A DNA stretch of 64,000 nt from Mycobacterium ahvazicum. Lineage in GTDB: Bacteria; Actinomycetota; Actinomycetes; Mycobacteriales; Mycobacteriaceae. The notes below the pieces were generated by a model. It was not told the origin of the DNA and made no database searches. It saw only the letters and a list, made by a program, of their open reading frames with translations. A program made the translations under genes and the position numbers. The stretch spans positions 1 through 64,000 of the forward strand of contig NZ_FXEG02000002.1 of the NCBI RefSeq assembly GCF_900176255.2, read 5' to 3'. Shown here in pieces: positions 38,308-46,096 of the stretch. Every line of letters begins with the position of its first letter. Position 1 is the first letter of the stretch.

Positions 38308-41300
38308 GTGACGCCAGCAGCGCCGGTGTGCCAGGTGTGCGGTTCGCAGCCGCGCCAGGGTGCGCGCTTCTGCGATGCCTGCGGCAGTCCGCTGGCGCCG
38401 GCCGCCGAGCCCGCCGAGTACAAGCAGGTCACCGTCCTGTTCGCCGACGTGGTGCGCTCGATGGACATCGCCGCGGCATTGGGTCCCGAGCGGCTGCGCG
38501 AGGTGATGACCGAACTCGTCGATCAGTCGGCGGCCGTGGTCCAGCGTTTTGGCGGCACCGTCGACAAGTTCACCGGCGACGGCATCATGGCGCTGTTCGG
38601 AGCGCCGATCACGTTGGAAGATCATGCTTTTCGTGCCTGCCTTGCGGCGCTGGAGATCCAGGAGGTGGTCCGGGCGCTGGCGGTCGAGGTGGGCCGCCGC
38701 GACGGGATCGACCTGCGCTTGCGCGTCGGGCTGAACTCCGGCCAGGTGATCACCGGCGAAGTCGGCGCGACTCATCTCGGCTACACCGCGGTGGGCGAAC
38801 AGGTGGGGATGGCGCAGCGCATGGAAACGGTGGCGCCGCCGGGCGGCATCATGCTCAGCGAATCCACCGCGCGGCTGGTCGAGGATCGCGCGGTGCTGGG
38901 CGAGCCCGAAACCGTGCACATCAAGGGTTTCGCCACCGCCGTGCCGGCCCGCCGGCTGCTGGCCGCCGACGGTGAGCGCCGCAAGGCGCGTCGCCAGTCC
39001 CGCCTGGTCGGGCGGCAGCAAGAGAAGGACGCCGTCGCGGAATTGCTGGACCAAGCCAGCCGGGGCGCGGGAAGCGTGATCACGGTCACCGGTCGCCCAG
39101 GCGTGGGCAAGACCCGGCTGGTCCGTGAGTCGTTGGCCATCGCGCGCAGTGCCGGGTTCGAGGTGCCGGTCGCCTACTGCGAATCCCATACCCGCGAGAT
39201 TCCGTTCCACGTGATCTCCCGGCTGCTGCGCAGGGTCTTCGGGCTGGGCGGGCTCACGCTCGAGGTGGCGCGGGCGCGGGTGCGCGCCGAAATCCCCGAG
39301 GCGGGCAACGAGGATCTGGTGCTGCTCGACGACCTGCTCGGCATCCGCGACCCCGACATGCCCTGTCCGGACATCACCCCGGATGCGCGGCGCCGCCGGC
39401 TCGTCGACCTGATCAACACGATTTCACTGGCTCGGCCCGACTCCGCGCTCTACGTCATCGACGATGCCCAGTGGATCGACAGCGTCAGCGAGTCGCTGCT
39501 CACCGAATTCGCGGCGGCGGTACCCGGCATGCGCGCGGTGCTGCTGGTCGTCTATCGGCCCGAATACTCGGGGCCGCTGGCACACATCCCGGGCGCCCAT
39601 CCGTTCATCCTTGAGCCACTGGGTAATTCGCACATCACCGAACTGATCAACGAGCTACTGGGGGCCGACCCTTCGGTGGCCGGATTACCGACGGTGATCG
39701 CCGGCCGGGCGGCCGGCCTGCCGTTCGCCGCCGAGGAGATCGTGCGTGACCTCGCCGAGCGAGGCGAGCTCGAGGGCACGCCGGGCGCCTACGTGTGCGT
39801 GCGCGAAGTGCGCGAAATCCAGGTTCCGGCAAGTCTTCAGGGCATTATCGGGGCGCGCATCGATCGGCTCAACGCCACCGCGAAGCGCACCCTGAACGCC
39901 GCCGCTGTCATCGGCGCGCAGTTCGACACCGAATTGCTGAAATGTCTGCTGGGCACGGTCGACGTGGCGCCACTGGTCCAGGCGTCATTGGTCGAGCAGG
40001 TCGGCTTCACACCGCACGAGACATACGCCTTCTGTCATCCGCTGATTCAGGCGGTGGCATACGAATCCCAATTGAAAGCCGGCAGAGCCGAGTTGCATCG
40101 ACGGGTGGCGGCGGTATTGCAGCGCACCTACGGCGAGTTCACCGGTCAGGAGGCCTCGATCGTCGCCACGCAGTACGCGGCCGCCGGGGATCTGCGTCAG
40201 GCTTACGAGTGGTACATGCAGGCCGGGACGTGGTACGGCGGGCGGGATATCCGCGCGGCCCGGGCCAGCTGGCAACAGGCGCTGCGATTCGCCGACCGGC
40301 TGCCGGACGATCAGCCCGATCGGCTGGCCATGCGCATCGCACCGCGAGCCCTGCTGTGCGGCAGCGTGTTTCAGGTGGGCGGCACGCCCGAGGAGACCGG
40401 ATTCGACGAATTGCGAACACTGACCGCCCAGGCGGGTGACAAGAGGTCATTGGCCGTCGGCATGGCCGGCCACCTCACCACGCTGACGTTCAACTCCCAT
40501 CATCGGGAGGCGGCCGCCATGGCGACGGAGTTCGCCACGCTCGTCGACTCGATCGGCGACCCTGCGATGACGGCCGGCCTGTTCTATGCGGCCGCCCAGG
40601 CCAAGTGGGAGGTCGGCGAGGCGACCGAATGCCTGCAGTTGGCGCAACGGATCATCGACGTCGCAGCTGGCGATCCCACCATGGGCAACTTTGTGATCGG
40701 TTCCCCGCTGGCCTGGGCGACCACGTTAAAGGGCGCGGCCGGAATGTTTTTGGGTCGGCATGGCTGGCGGCAGGACCTCGAGGAGGGCATCGCGATGGCC
40801 CGCTCGTTCGACCCGACCACCCACCCGTTCGCGCAGTTGTACAAGTACGCGGCCGCGGTGCAGAACGGCGGGGTGCTGCCCACTGCCGAAGACGTGGCGC
40901 AGACGGCCGAGTCGTTGGACATCGCCCAACGTTCCGGCGACAACGCCGCATTGGCGTACGCATTGGTCAATCGTGCTAACGCGCTGCTCCACTGCAACGG
41001 CGAAAACGCGGGGGAGGGCTTCGAATACCTGGCGAAGGCTCGCGAGATGCTCGTCGACGAGAAGCTGATCGTGGCGATCCGCCGCATGACCGACGCCGAG
41101 ATTGCCCGCGGGCGTGCCCGATCCGGCGATCTCGACGGCGCGGCCGACCTGGTGTCCCGGGTTCTCAACGCGCAGTTCGACGCCGGGACGATGATGTTCC
41201 GGGCGCCCGCGACCACCGTGCTGGTCGAGACACTGCTGGCGCGCGCCGGCCCCGGCGATGTCGAGGCGGCGCAGCGCGCGGTCGACCGACTCGAGGCCGT

Positions 41301-41481
41301 CCCGACCGAGCCGGGCTTCGTGCTACACGAAATTCCGGTGCTGCGGCTGCGGGCGCTGCTGGCCCGCGCCCGTGGCGACGAGGCTGCCTATCGTCAACTC
41401 CTGCAACGCTTTCGGGCCAGCGCGCACGACGTCGGATTCGAAGGCTACGTGGCGCTGGCCGATGCGATGGCCGCGAACTGA
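38308..41481 (+). CDS. Class III nucleotidyl cyclase / AAA-ATPase / TPR multidomain protein
   Basis: A 1057-residue signalling protein. An N-terminal zinc ribbon has Cys at 8, 11, 22 and 25. A class III adenylyl/guanylyl cyclase domain spans about 35-215, with FADVVRSMD and GDGIMALFG carrying the two metal-binding Asp. An AAA/NACHT-like ATPase follows, with Walker A GRPGVGKTRL near 265 and Walker B-like YVIDDAQWID. The last 450 residues are helical TPR-like repeats. There is no C-terminal LuxR HTH, unlike several mycobacterial relatives. It likely makes cAMP in response to an unknown signal sensed by the ATPase/TPR part. I recall no counterpart between Rv0313 and Rv0314c. Confidence 0.9.
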   Translation: MTPAAPVCQVCGSQPRQGARFCDACGSPLAPAAEPAEYKQVTVLFADVVRSMDIAAALGPERLREVMTELVDQSAAVVQRFGGTVDKFTGDGIMALFGAPITLEDHAFRACLAALEIQEVVRALAVEVGRRDGIDLRLRVGLNSGQVITGEVGATHLGYTAVGEQVGMAQRMETVAPPGGIMLSESTARLVEDRAVLGEPETVHIKGFATAVPARRLLAADGERRKARRQSRLVGRQQEKDAVAELLDQASRGAGSVITVTGRPGVGKTRLVRESLAIARSAGFEVPVAYCESHTREIPFHVISRLLRRVFGLGGLTLEVARARVRAEIPEAGNEDLVLLDDLLGIRDPDMPCPDITPDARRRRLVDLINTISLARPDSALYVIDDAQWIDSVSESLLTEFAAAVPGMRAVLLVVYRPEYSGPLAHIPGAHPFILEPLGNSHITELINELLGADPSVAGLPTVIAGRAAGLPFAAEEIVRDLAERGELEGTPGAYVCVREVREIQVPASLQGIIGARIDRLNATAKRTLNAAAVIGAQFDTELLKCLLGTVDVAPLVQASLVEQVGFTPHETYAFCHPLIQAVAYESQLKAGRAELHRRVAAVLQRTYGEFTGQEASIVATQYAAAGDLRQAYEWYMQAGTWYGGRDIRAARASWQQALRFADRLPDDQPDRLAMRIAPRALLCGSVFQVGGTPEETGFDELRTLTAQAGDKRSLAVGMAGHLTTLTFNSHHREAAAMATEFATLVDSIGDPAMTAGLFYAAAQAKWEVGEATECLQLAQRIIDVAAGDPTMGNFVIGSPLAWATTLKGAAGMFLGRHGWRQDLEEGIAMARSFDPTTHPFAQLYKYAAAVQNGGVLPTAEDVAQTAESLDIAQRSGDNAALAYALVNRANALLHCNGENAGEGFEYLAKAREMLVDEKLIVAIRRMTDAEIARGRARSGDLDGAADLVSRVLNAQFDAGTMMFRAPATTVLVETLLARAGPGDVEAAQRAVDRLEAVPTEPGFVLHEIPVLRLRALLARARGDEAAYRQLLQRFRASAHDVGFEGYVALADAMAAN

Positions 41482-41485
41482 GCCC

Positions 41486-42211
41486 TCACCCCTGCGTGAC
41501 GACGTTGTCGAGCCCGGAGTTGGAGATCTTCGGCGCGCCCGAGTGGAACGTCACCTGGTTGTTCATCCCGGACGCTTCGATGGTGTCGGCGGAATCGACG
41601 GTGACCGAGTTCTTCATGCCGGACACGGACAGGCTCGCACAATGGCCGGTGATCACGATCGTGTTGTTGATCCCGCTGACGGTGACAACGTTGTCGTTGC
41701 ACGCGATCGTCTTGTTCTCGTCGATGCCGGACACGTCGAGCGGCGCGCCTTGCGGCGGCAGCGGCGACGCCGAAGGACCCGAACTGCGGGTCGGGCTCGT
41801 CGCGCTGGTCGTCGGCCGCGGACTGCGCGTCGTCGTGCGGGGTGACGGCGTCGCCGGCGTGGTCGTCACCTCCGACGAGATGATCGACCGGACAGTGGAA
41901 AGCTGGTGTGCGGCAAAGGCTGCGATGACGCCGGCGAGCACCAGCACGCCGATCACGATGATGGTGCCGACGATCCACCACATCCGGTTGCCCGAGGATT
42001 TCGGCGACGACCCGCCGTAGGGGCTGCCATAGCCGTACATGGGCGGTGGCGGCGGCGCCGCACCGTAGGACGGCGATGGCACCGGGCCCGGTGGCGGTGG
42101 CGGGTAGGCCTGACCCTGCGGTGCGCCGCCCAATTCGGACGCGCGCGCGGTCTCGGCCAGCGGGCGCTCCAGGTCCCGAATCCGTTTTTCCGGGTCGTCC
42201 TGCGATTCCAT
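41486..42211 (-). CDS. Pro-rich membrane protein with DUF3060 repeat (Rv0314c-like)
   Basis: A 241-residue envelope protein. The cytosolic N-terminus has a short coiled helix (PEKRIRDLERPLAETARA) and a Pro/Tyr/Gly-rich stretch. One membrane helix lies at about 77-100 (MWWIVGTIIVIGVLVLAGVIAAF), then a Thr/Ser/Pro linker. The C-terminal domain has repeating VSGINNTIVITG, VSGMKNSVTVDS and ASGMNNQVTF units that look like a small beta-solenoid (DUF3060). Exposed outside the membrane. Function unknown. Position and layout match Rv0314c. Confidence 0.85.
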   Translation of the reverse strand: MESQDDPEKRIRDLERPLAETARASELGGAPQGQAYPPPPPGPVPSPSYGAAPPPPPMYGYGSPYGGSSPKSSGNRMWWIVGTIIVIGVLVLAGVIAAFAAHQLSTVRSIISSEVTTTPATPSPRTTTRSPRPTTSATSPTRSSGPSASPLPPQGAPLDVSGIDENKTIACNDNVVTVSGINNTIVITGHCASLSVSGMKNSVTVDSADTIEASGMNNQVTFHSGAPKISNSGLDNVVTQG

Positions 42212-42277
42212 GGGACAGATGCTCCACCAGACGACGTCTCATAGGAAGTTTCGGCTTCAATCGGTAGTTTCAGCACC

Positions 42278-43297
42278 GTGCCCGACATGCCGAACCGCCA
42301 GATCCTCCTTCGTCGCCGCCCGAGCGGGCTGGTCGCACCCGACGACACCGAGCTGATCACCCGGCCGGCACCCGAACCCGGCGACGGTGAGGCGCTGCTC
42401 CGAACCACCTACGTCGGGCTCGACGCGGCCGTCCGGACCTGGCTGAACGATCAGCCGAGTTACCTGCCGCCGGTGCAACTCGGCGAGGTGATCCGGGCGG
42501 CCGGCATCGGCGAAGTCGTCGCGTCCCGGTGTGACGCCTATGCCGTCGGCGACGTGATCACCACGCTGACCGGGTTTCAGGAATACGTGATCATCCGCGA
42601 TGATGTGTTCAGCACGCCCATTCCGGGCGAGGACGATCAGCTCGCGATCATGTCGGTGTACGGCCCCACCGGGGCCACCGCCTACTTCGGCATGACCGAC
42701 ATCGGTAAGCCCAAGGCCGGTGAGACAGTGGTGGTCTCGGCGGCGGCGGGCGCCACCGGGTCGGTGGCCGGGCAGATCGCCAAGATCGCCGGCGCCCGGG
42801 TGGTGGGCATCGCCGGCGGGCCGGATAAGTGCCGGGCCGTGGTCGAGGACTTCGGCTTCGACGCGTGCATCGACTACAAGAACGACGACGTGCCCGCCGC
42901 GCTCAAGCAGCACTGCCCGAAACGCGTCGACGTGTACTTCGACAACGTCGGCGGGCCGATCCTCGACGCGGTGCTCGGCCGGCTCGCCAACAACGCGCGC
43001 GTCGTACTCTGCGGCGTCATCTCCAGCTACCTGACCGGTGAGCACCCCGGTCCGGCGAACTACGTGAACCTGTTGTCGAAGACCGCGCTGATGCAGGGCT
43101 TCAACGCCCTCGACCAATGGGGCCGCTTCGACGAAGCCTTTGCCGCACTGCGTCAATGGGAGGCCGAAGGCCGACTCAAGCACCGCCAGACCATCTTTGA
43201 GGGCATCGAGTCGTGTGTGGACGCCCTCAACGGGTTGTTCACCGGGGCCAACATCGGCAAGACACTGGTCAAGATCAGCGAACCCTCGACCCCCTGA
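42278..43297 (+). CDS. Zinc-independent NADP-dependent MDR-family oxidoreductase
   Basis: A 339-residue medium-chain reductase of the leukotriene B4 dehydrogenase / CurA / prostaglandin-reductase type, which reduces alpha,beta-unsaturated ketones or aldehydes with NADPH. The catalytic-domain strand GLDAAVRTWLNDQPSYLPPVQLGEVI and the cofactor motif VVSAAAGATGSVAGQIAKIAGARVVGIAGG (AxxGxxG) are diagnostic. VYFDNVGGPILDAVLGRL also fits, and no zinc-binding Cys cluster is present. The GTG start at 42278 has an ATG alternative nine bases later. A strong hairpin follows the stop. Confidence 0.9.
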   Translation: MPDMPNRQILLRRRPSGLVAPDDTELITRPAPEPGDGEALLRTTYVGLDAAVRTWLNDQPSYLPPVQLGEVIRAAGIGEVVASRCDAYAVGDVITTLTGFQEYVIIRDDVFSTPIPGEDDQLAIMSVYGPTGATAYFGMTDIGKPKAGETVVVSAAAGATGSVAGQIAKIAGARVVGIAGGPDKCRAVVEDFGFDACIDYKNDDVPAALKQHCPKRVDVYFDNVGGPILDAVLGRLANNARVVLCGVISSYLTGEHPGPANYVNLLSKTALMQGFNALDQWGRFDEAFAALRQWEAEGRLKHRQTIFEGIESCVDALNGLFTGANIGKTLVKISEPSTP

Positions 43298-43306
43298 GGC
43301 GAACGC

Positions 43307-43350
43307 CCCGGCTGGCCGGGCGCTCGGGCGCATAGGCCCGGCCAGCCGGG
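43307..43350. terminator. Bidirectional hairpin between convergent genes
   Basis: A perfect 15-bp stem (arms 43307-43321 and 43336-43350, CCCGGCTGGCCGGGC and its complement) with a 14-nt loop, between the convergent MDR reductase and PadR-like genes. No U-tract. Its location suits termination in both directions. Confidence 0.65.
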
Positions 43351-43372
43351 CACTCGGTCACTCCCTGAGCCG

Positions 43373-44026
43373 CTAGTCCTCGCCGAGGACGCGGTGCAGC
43401 GTCTTCTTGGCCTCACGCAGCGCTTCGAGAACCTTGGTCCGGGCCTGCGCGAGCTGTTGCTTCTGCTCGTCGGTGCCGGTCCAGGTGATCGTGCGCGACA
43501 GGCCGGCGAGCTCGAACATCTCCCGGCGGATCTTGAAGACGTCGCCGAATTGACCCGCACGCTTGAGGAAAGCGTGTGCGGTCTCGCTGCTGACGCCCCG
43601 CCACTTCAGCAGGTTCTGGCCGAACTCGGTCAACGTCGCGACGCCGTTGTCGACCGTCACCACACCGCGGCCGTCGAGCAGGCCGATGGCCAGCTCCGCG
43701 ATCTCCTGCGGCGGAGTGAGCGCGCCGTCGGTTGCGTCGGACACCCGCGCGACGATCTGCGCGGCATCGGCCGGCCCGTCGAGTAGCAGCGCCGCTGTCA
43801 CAAACGCCGCGCGCTTGAGCGGCGGACGACCACCCGGACCAAAACCTGGGCCGCCCGGCCCGCCATGACCCCAACCGTGCTTACCCCAACCGCCCCCGAA
43901 ACCGCCGGGGCCGCCGCCAAAACCGAAGCCGGGGCCGCCCCCGAAACCGCCGGGGCCGCCGCCAAAACCGAAGCCGGGGCCGCCCCCGAAACCGCCGGGG
44001 CCGCCGAACAATCCGTCACCAGACAT
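43373..44026 (-). CDS. PadR-like regulator with Gly/Phe-rich N-terminal repeat
   Basis: A 217-residue protein in two parts. Residues 1-65 are low-complexity Gly-Phe-Pro repeats (unit GGPGFGFGGGPGGFG) ending in GGWGKHGWGHGGPGGPGFG. Residues 66-217 look like a PadR-type winged helix: PLKRAAFVTAALLLDGPADAAQIVARVSDATDGALTPPQEIAELAIGLLDGRGVV, then a wing-like GVATLTEFGQNLLK and a C-terminal dimerisation helix. The ATG at 44026 has AAGGA at nine bases; an upstream ATG (44035) is too close to that site. Two TCAAsNNNsTTGA palindromes just upstream suggest autoregulation. The repeat domain is unusual and might promote self-association. Confidence 0.8.
   Translation of the reverse strand: MSGDGLFGGPGGFGGGPGFGFGGGPGGFGGGPGFGFGGGPGGFGGGWGKHGWGHGGPGGPGFGPGGRPPLKRAAFVTAALLLDGPADAAQIVARVSDATDGALTPPQEIAELAIGLLDGRGVVTVDNGVATLTEFGQNLLKWRGVSSETAHAFLKRAGQFGDVFKIRREMFELAGLSRTITWTGTDEQKQQLAQARTKVLEALREAKKTLHRVLGED
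43893..44004. repeat. 45-bp in-frame tandem repeat in the PadR-like gene
   Basis: Two full 45-bp units (43893-43937 and 43938-43982) and a 22-bp partial third, essentially identical at DNA level. They encode the 15-residue unit GGPGFGFGGGPGGFG. Near-perfect nucleotide identity points to recent expansion by slippage, so the copy number may vary between strains. Confidence 0.88.
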
Positions 44027-44053
44027 CCTTGTCATTCCTTTCCGTATCGGACC

Positions 44054-44100
44054 ATCAAGCTCCTTGATACCACCGACTCCGACAATGTCAACAAAGTTGA
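44054..44100. promoter_or_regulatory. Paired operators upstream of the PadR-like gene
   Basis: Two palindromes share the form TCAAsNNNsTTGA: ATCAAG-CTC-CTTGAT at 44054-44068 and TCAAC-AAA-GTTGA at 44088-44100. Their centres are 33 bp apart, about three helical turns, so two dimers would bind the same DNA face. The first lies 28 bases from the regulator start. Confidence 0.68.
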
Positions 44101-44306
44101 TGGTTCCCGGGGTCGCCGCGGAACTCAGGCTGCGCGTGGCACCGGCCGGGCGCGCGATGCAGGATCGTCTGACGCGGCGTGGCAAAGCGCTGCCGAGGCG
44201 CGCGGACTCCGTCGCGGCGGAAGCCGAAACGCGAATTCTGGCCCGGCTCGCCGTCGAACAGCAAAGCCGGCTCAAAGAACTGCTTTATGCTGCGGGCATC
44301 CCTTGA
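44085..44306 (+). CDS. Small protein resembling a MarR C-terminal part (possible remnant)
   Basis: A 73-residue reading frame ending 16 bases before the first GH16 gene. Its sequence (LRLRVAPAGRAMQDRLTRRGKALPRRADSV, then AETRILARLAVEQQSRLKELLYAAG) looks like the last helices of a MarR regulator without the winged helix. It could be a decayed regulator or an independent small gene. The start is uncertain (ATG at 44085 or 44100), and its 5' end lies on the palindromes. I rate it as doubtful but coding-like. Confidence 0.4.
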   Translation: MSTKLMVPGVAAELRLRVAPAGRAMQDRLTRRGKALPRRADSVAAEAETRILARLAVEQQSRLKELLYAAGIP

Positions 44307-44322
44307 ACCGAAAGTGCCAGGT

Positions 44323-45141
44323 ATGGATCGTCGCCGGATGATGATGCTGGCCGGATTCGGTGCCCTGGCCGCGACGGTCCCCACCGCGAGTGCAAGCGCC
44401 GCTCCGGCCCGGTCCGGGACGTACCTGTTTCACGATGAGTTCGACGGGCCGGCCGGTTCGGCGCCCGACCCCTCGAAATGGGTTGTGGCGAGCCAACGTA
44501 CGCCGATCAAGAATCCGACCGGGTTCGACCGGCCCGAGTTTTTCGGGCAGTACCGCGACAGCCGGCAAAACGTGTTCGTCGACGGCAAGTCCAACCTGGT
44601 ACTGCGCGCCAGCCGAGAGGGTGGCAACTACTTCGGCGGCCTGGTGAGTGGCACCTGGCGCGGCGCCATCGGGACGACCTGGGAGGCGCGCATCAAACTC
44701 GACTGCCTCACCGGCGGCTGCTGGCCCGCCTGGTGGTTGTCCAACGACGATCCCGGCCGTAGCGGGGAAGTCGACTTGATGGAGTGGTACGGCAACGGGC
44801 AGTGGCCCGCGGGCACCACGGTGCACGCAAACCCGGACGGCACGGCATTCCAGACCCATCCGATCGCGGTCGACGGCGGGTGGCACACCTGGCGCGTGGC
44901 GTGGAATCCGGGCGGCATGCAGTTCTGGGAAGACTATGCCGAGGGCGCCGAGCCGTACTTCAGCGTTCCCGCGACCGGCATCGAGGATCTGCATGACCCG
45001 ATCCGGATGTGGCCGTTCAACGACGTCGGCTACATGATGTTTCCCATGCTCAACCTGGCGGTCGGCGGTTCGGGCGCCGGCGACCCCGCGTCCGGCACCT
45101 ATCCGGCGGAAATGCTGGTCGACTGGGTGCGCGTGTTCTAA
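44323..45141 (+). CDS. GH16 family endo-beta-1,3-glucanase, Tat-type signal (first copy)
   Basis: A 272-residue glycoside hydrolase family 16 protein, similar to M. tuberculosis Rv0315 (about 294 aa). A twin-arginine signal (MDRRRMMMLAGFGALAATVP) occupies about residues 1-27. The catalytic motif ExDxxE is GEVDLMEWYG (nucleophile and acid/base Glu), preceded by TTWEARIKLDCLTGGCWPAWWL and followed by GTTVHANPDG and WHTWRVAW. It hydrolyses beta-1,3-linked glucans or related sugars outside the cell. Followed by a paralogue after 121 bases, with which it shares the entire domain plan. Confidence 0.93.
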   Translation: MDRRRMMMLAGFGALAATVPTASASAAPARSGTYLFHDEFDGPAGSAPDPSKWVVASQRTPIKNPTGFDRPEFFGQYRDSRQNVFVDGKSNLVLRASREGGNYFGGLVSGTWRGAIGTTWEARIKLDCLTGGCWPAWWLSNDDPGRSGEVDLMEWYGNGQWPAGTTVHANPDGTAFQTHPIAVDGGWHTWRVAWNPGGMQFWEDYAEGAEPYFSVPATGIEDLHDPIRMWPFNDVGYMMFPMLNLAVGGSGAGDPASGTYPAEMLVDWVRVF

Positions 45142-45262
45142 GTCCCGGGTGCGGGATGCACGCCATCGGCGCGCATGGTTGTATAACACCGTTTGCGGGA
45201 GTTGGCCGGGGGGGACCGTGCCGAGCCGGAGCTCCGGCGTCTAGCGATGGGTGGTAGTGCAG

Positions 45263-46096
45263 ATGGATCGTCGCCGCATGTTGATGACGACAGGGCTCGG
45301 CATGCTGGCAGCGGCGGCATCGATGCCTCTCCCCGAAGCGCTGGCGGCCCCGTCGGCGCCGGCCGCACCGGCCGCCGGACCGGGTGGGCCCTACCTCTTC
45401 TCCGACGAGTTCGACGGCCCGGCCGGTTCACCTCCTGACCCGGGCAAGTGGACGATCCAGACCTGGCAGGACGACGTCTACCCTCCGGTCGAGGGGATCT
45501 ACCGCGCCGATCCCCAAAACGTGTTCCAGGACGGGCACTCCAACCTGGTCCTGCGCGCCACACACGATTTCCTGGCCAACACCTACTACAGCGGCAAACT
45601 GCGCGGCAACTGGCGCGGCATGATCAACACCACCTGGGAAGCCAAGATCAAACTGGACTGCCTGACCCCCGGCCTCTGGCCGTCGTTCTGGGCGGTCAAC
45701 GAGGACCCGCTGCCCGACGGCGAGGTCGACGTCTTCGAGTGGTACGGCAACGGCCAATGGGCCCCGGGTACCACCGTGCACGCGGCATCCAACGGAAAGA
45801 CCTGGGAAGGCAAATCGATCCCCGGTCTGGTCGACGGTGACTGGCACACCTGGCGGATGCGTTGGGACGACAAGGGATTCGCGTTCGCGCGCGACGGCGC
45901 CGAGTACTTCAAGGTTCCGCCCAAGCCGATCCACGTCGCCGGCAATCCGCCGGAGGACATGCGCTGGCCGTTCAGCAATCCCGGCTACTGGATGACGCCG
46001 ATGTTCACGCTGGCGGTCGGTGGCGTCGGCGCCGGCGATCCTGCCGGCGGGGTTTTCCCGGCGTCCATGCTGGTCGACTACATCCGCGTCTGGTGA
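45263..46096 (+). CDS. GH16 family endo-beta-1,3-glucanase, Tat-type signal (second copy)
   Basis: A 277-residue GH16 protein paralogous to its upstream neighbour. The Tat-like signal MDRRRMLMTTGLGMLAAAAS spans about 1-30. The catalytic ExDxxE motif is GEVDVFEWYG, with TTWEAKIKLDCLTPGLWPSFWA before and WHTWRMRWDDKGF after. The start ATG has only the sequence GTGGTAGTGCAG upstream, a weak site. The mature parts differ enough to be an old duplication rather than an assembly repeat. Its stop codon abuts the stop of the convergent glycosyltransferase gene with no gap. Confidence 0.92.
   Translation: MDRRRMLMTTGLGMLAAAASMPLPEALAAPSAPAAPAAGPGGPYLFSDEFDGPAGSPPDPGKWTIQTWQDDVYPPVEGIYRADPQNVFQDGHSNLVLRATHDFLANTYYSGKLRGNWRGMINTTWEAKIKLDCLTPGLWPSFWAVNEDPLPDGEVDVFEWYGNGQWAPGTTVHAASNGKTWEGKSIPGLVDGDWHTWRMRWDDKGFAFARDGAEYFKVPPKPIHVAGNPPEDMRWPFSNPGYWMTPMFTLAVGGVGAGDPAGGVFPASMLVDYIRVW

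Noticed and set aside
39795..40439. A 214-codon frame inside the cyclase gene
   Set aside because: Same-strand shifted frame with shadow composition; the main frame shows continuous domain sequence.
43893..44004. Gly-rich repeats as a PE_PGRS gene
   Set aside because: No PE domain; units are GF/GP-rich and joined to a winged-helix domain.
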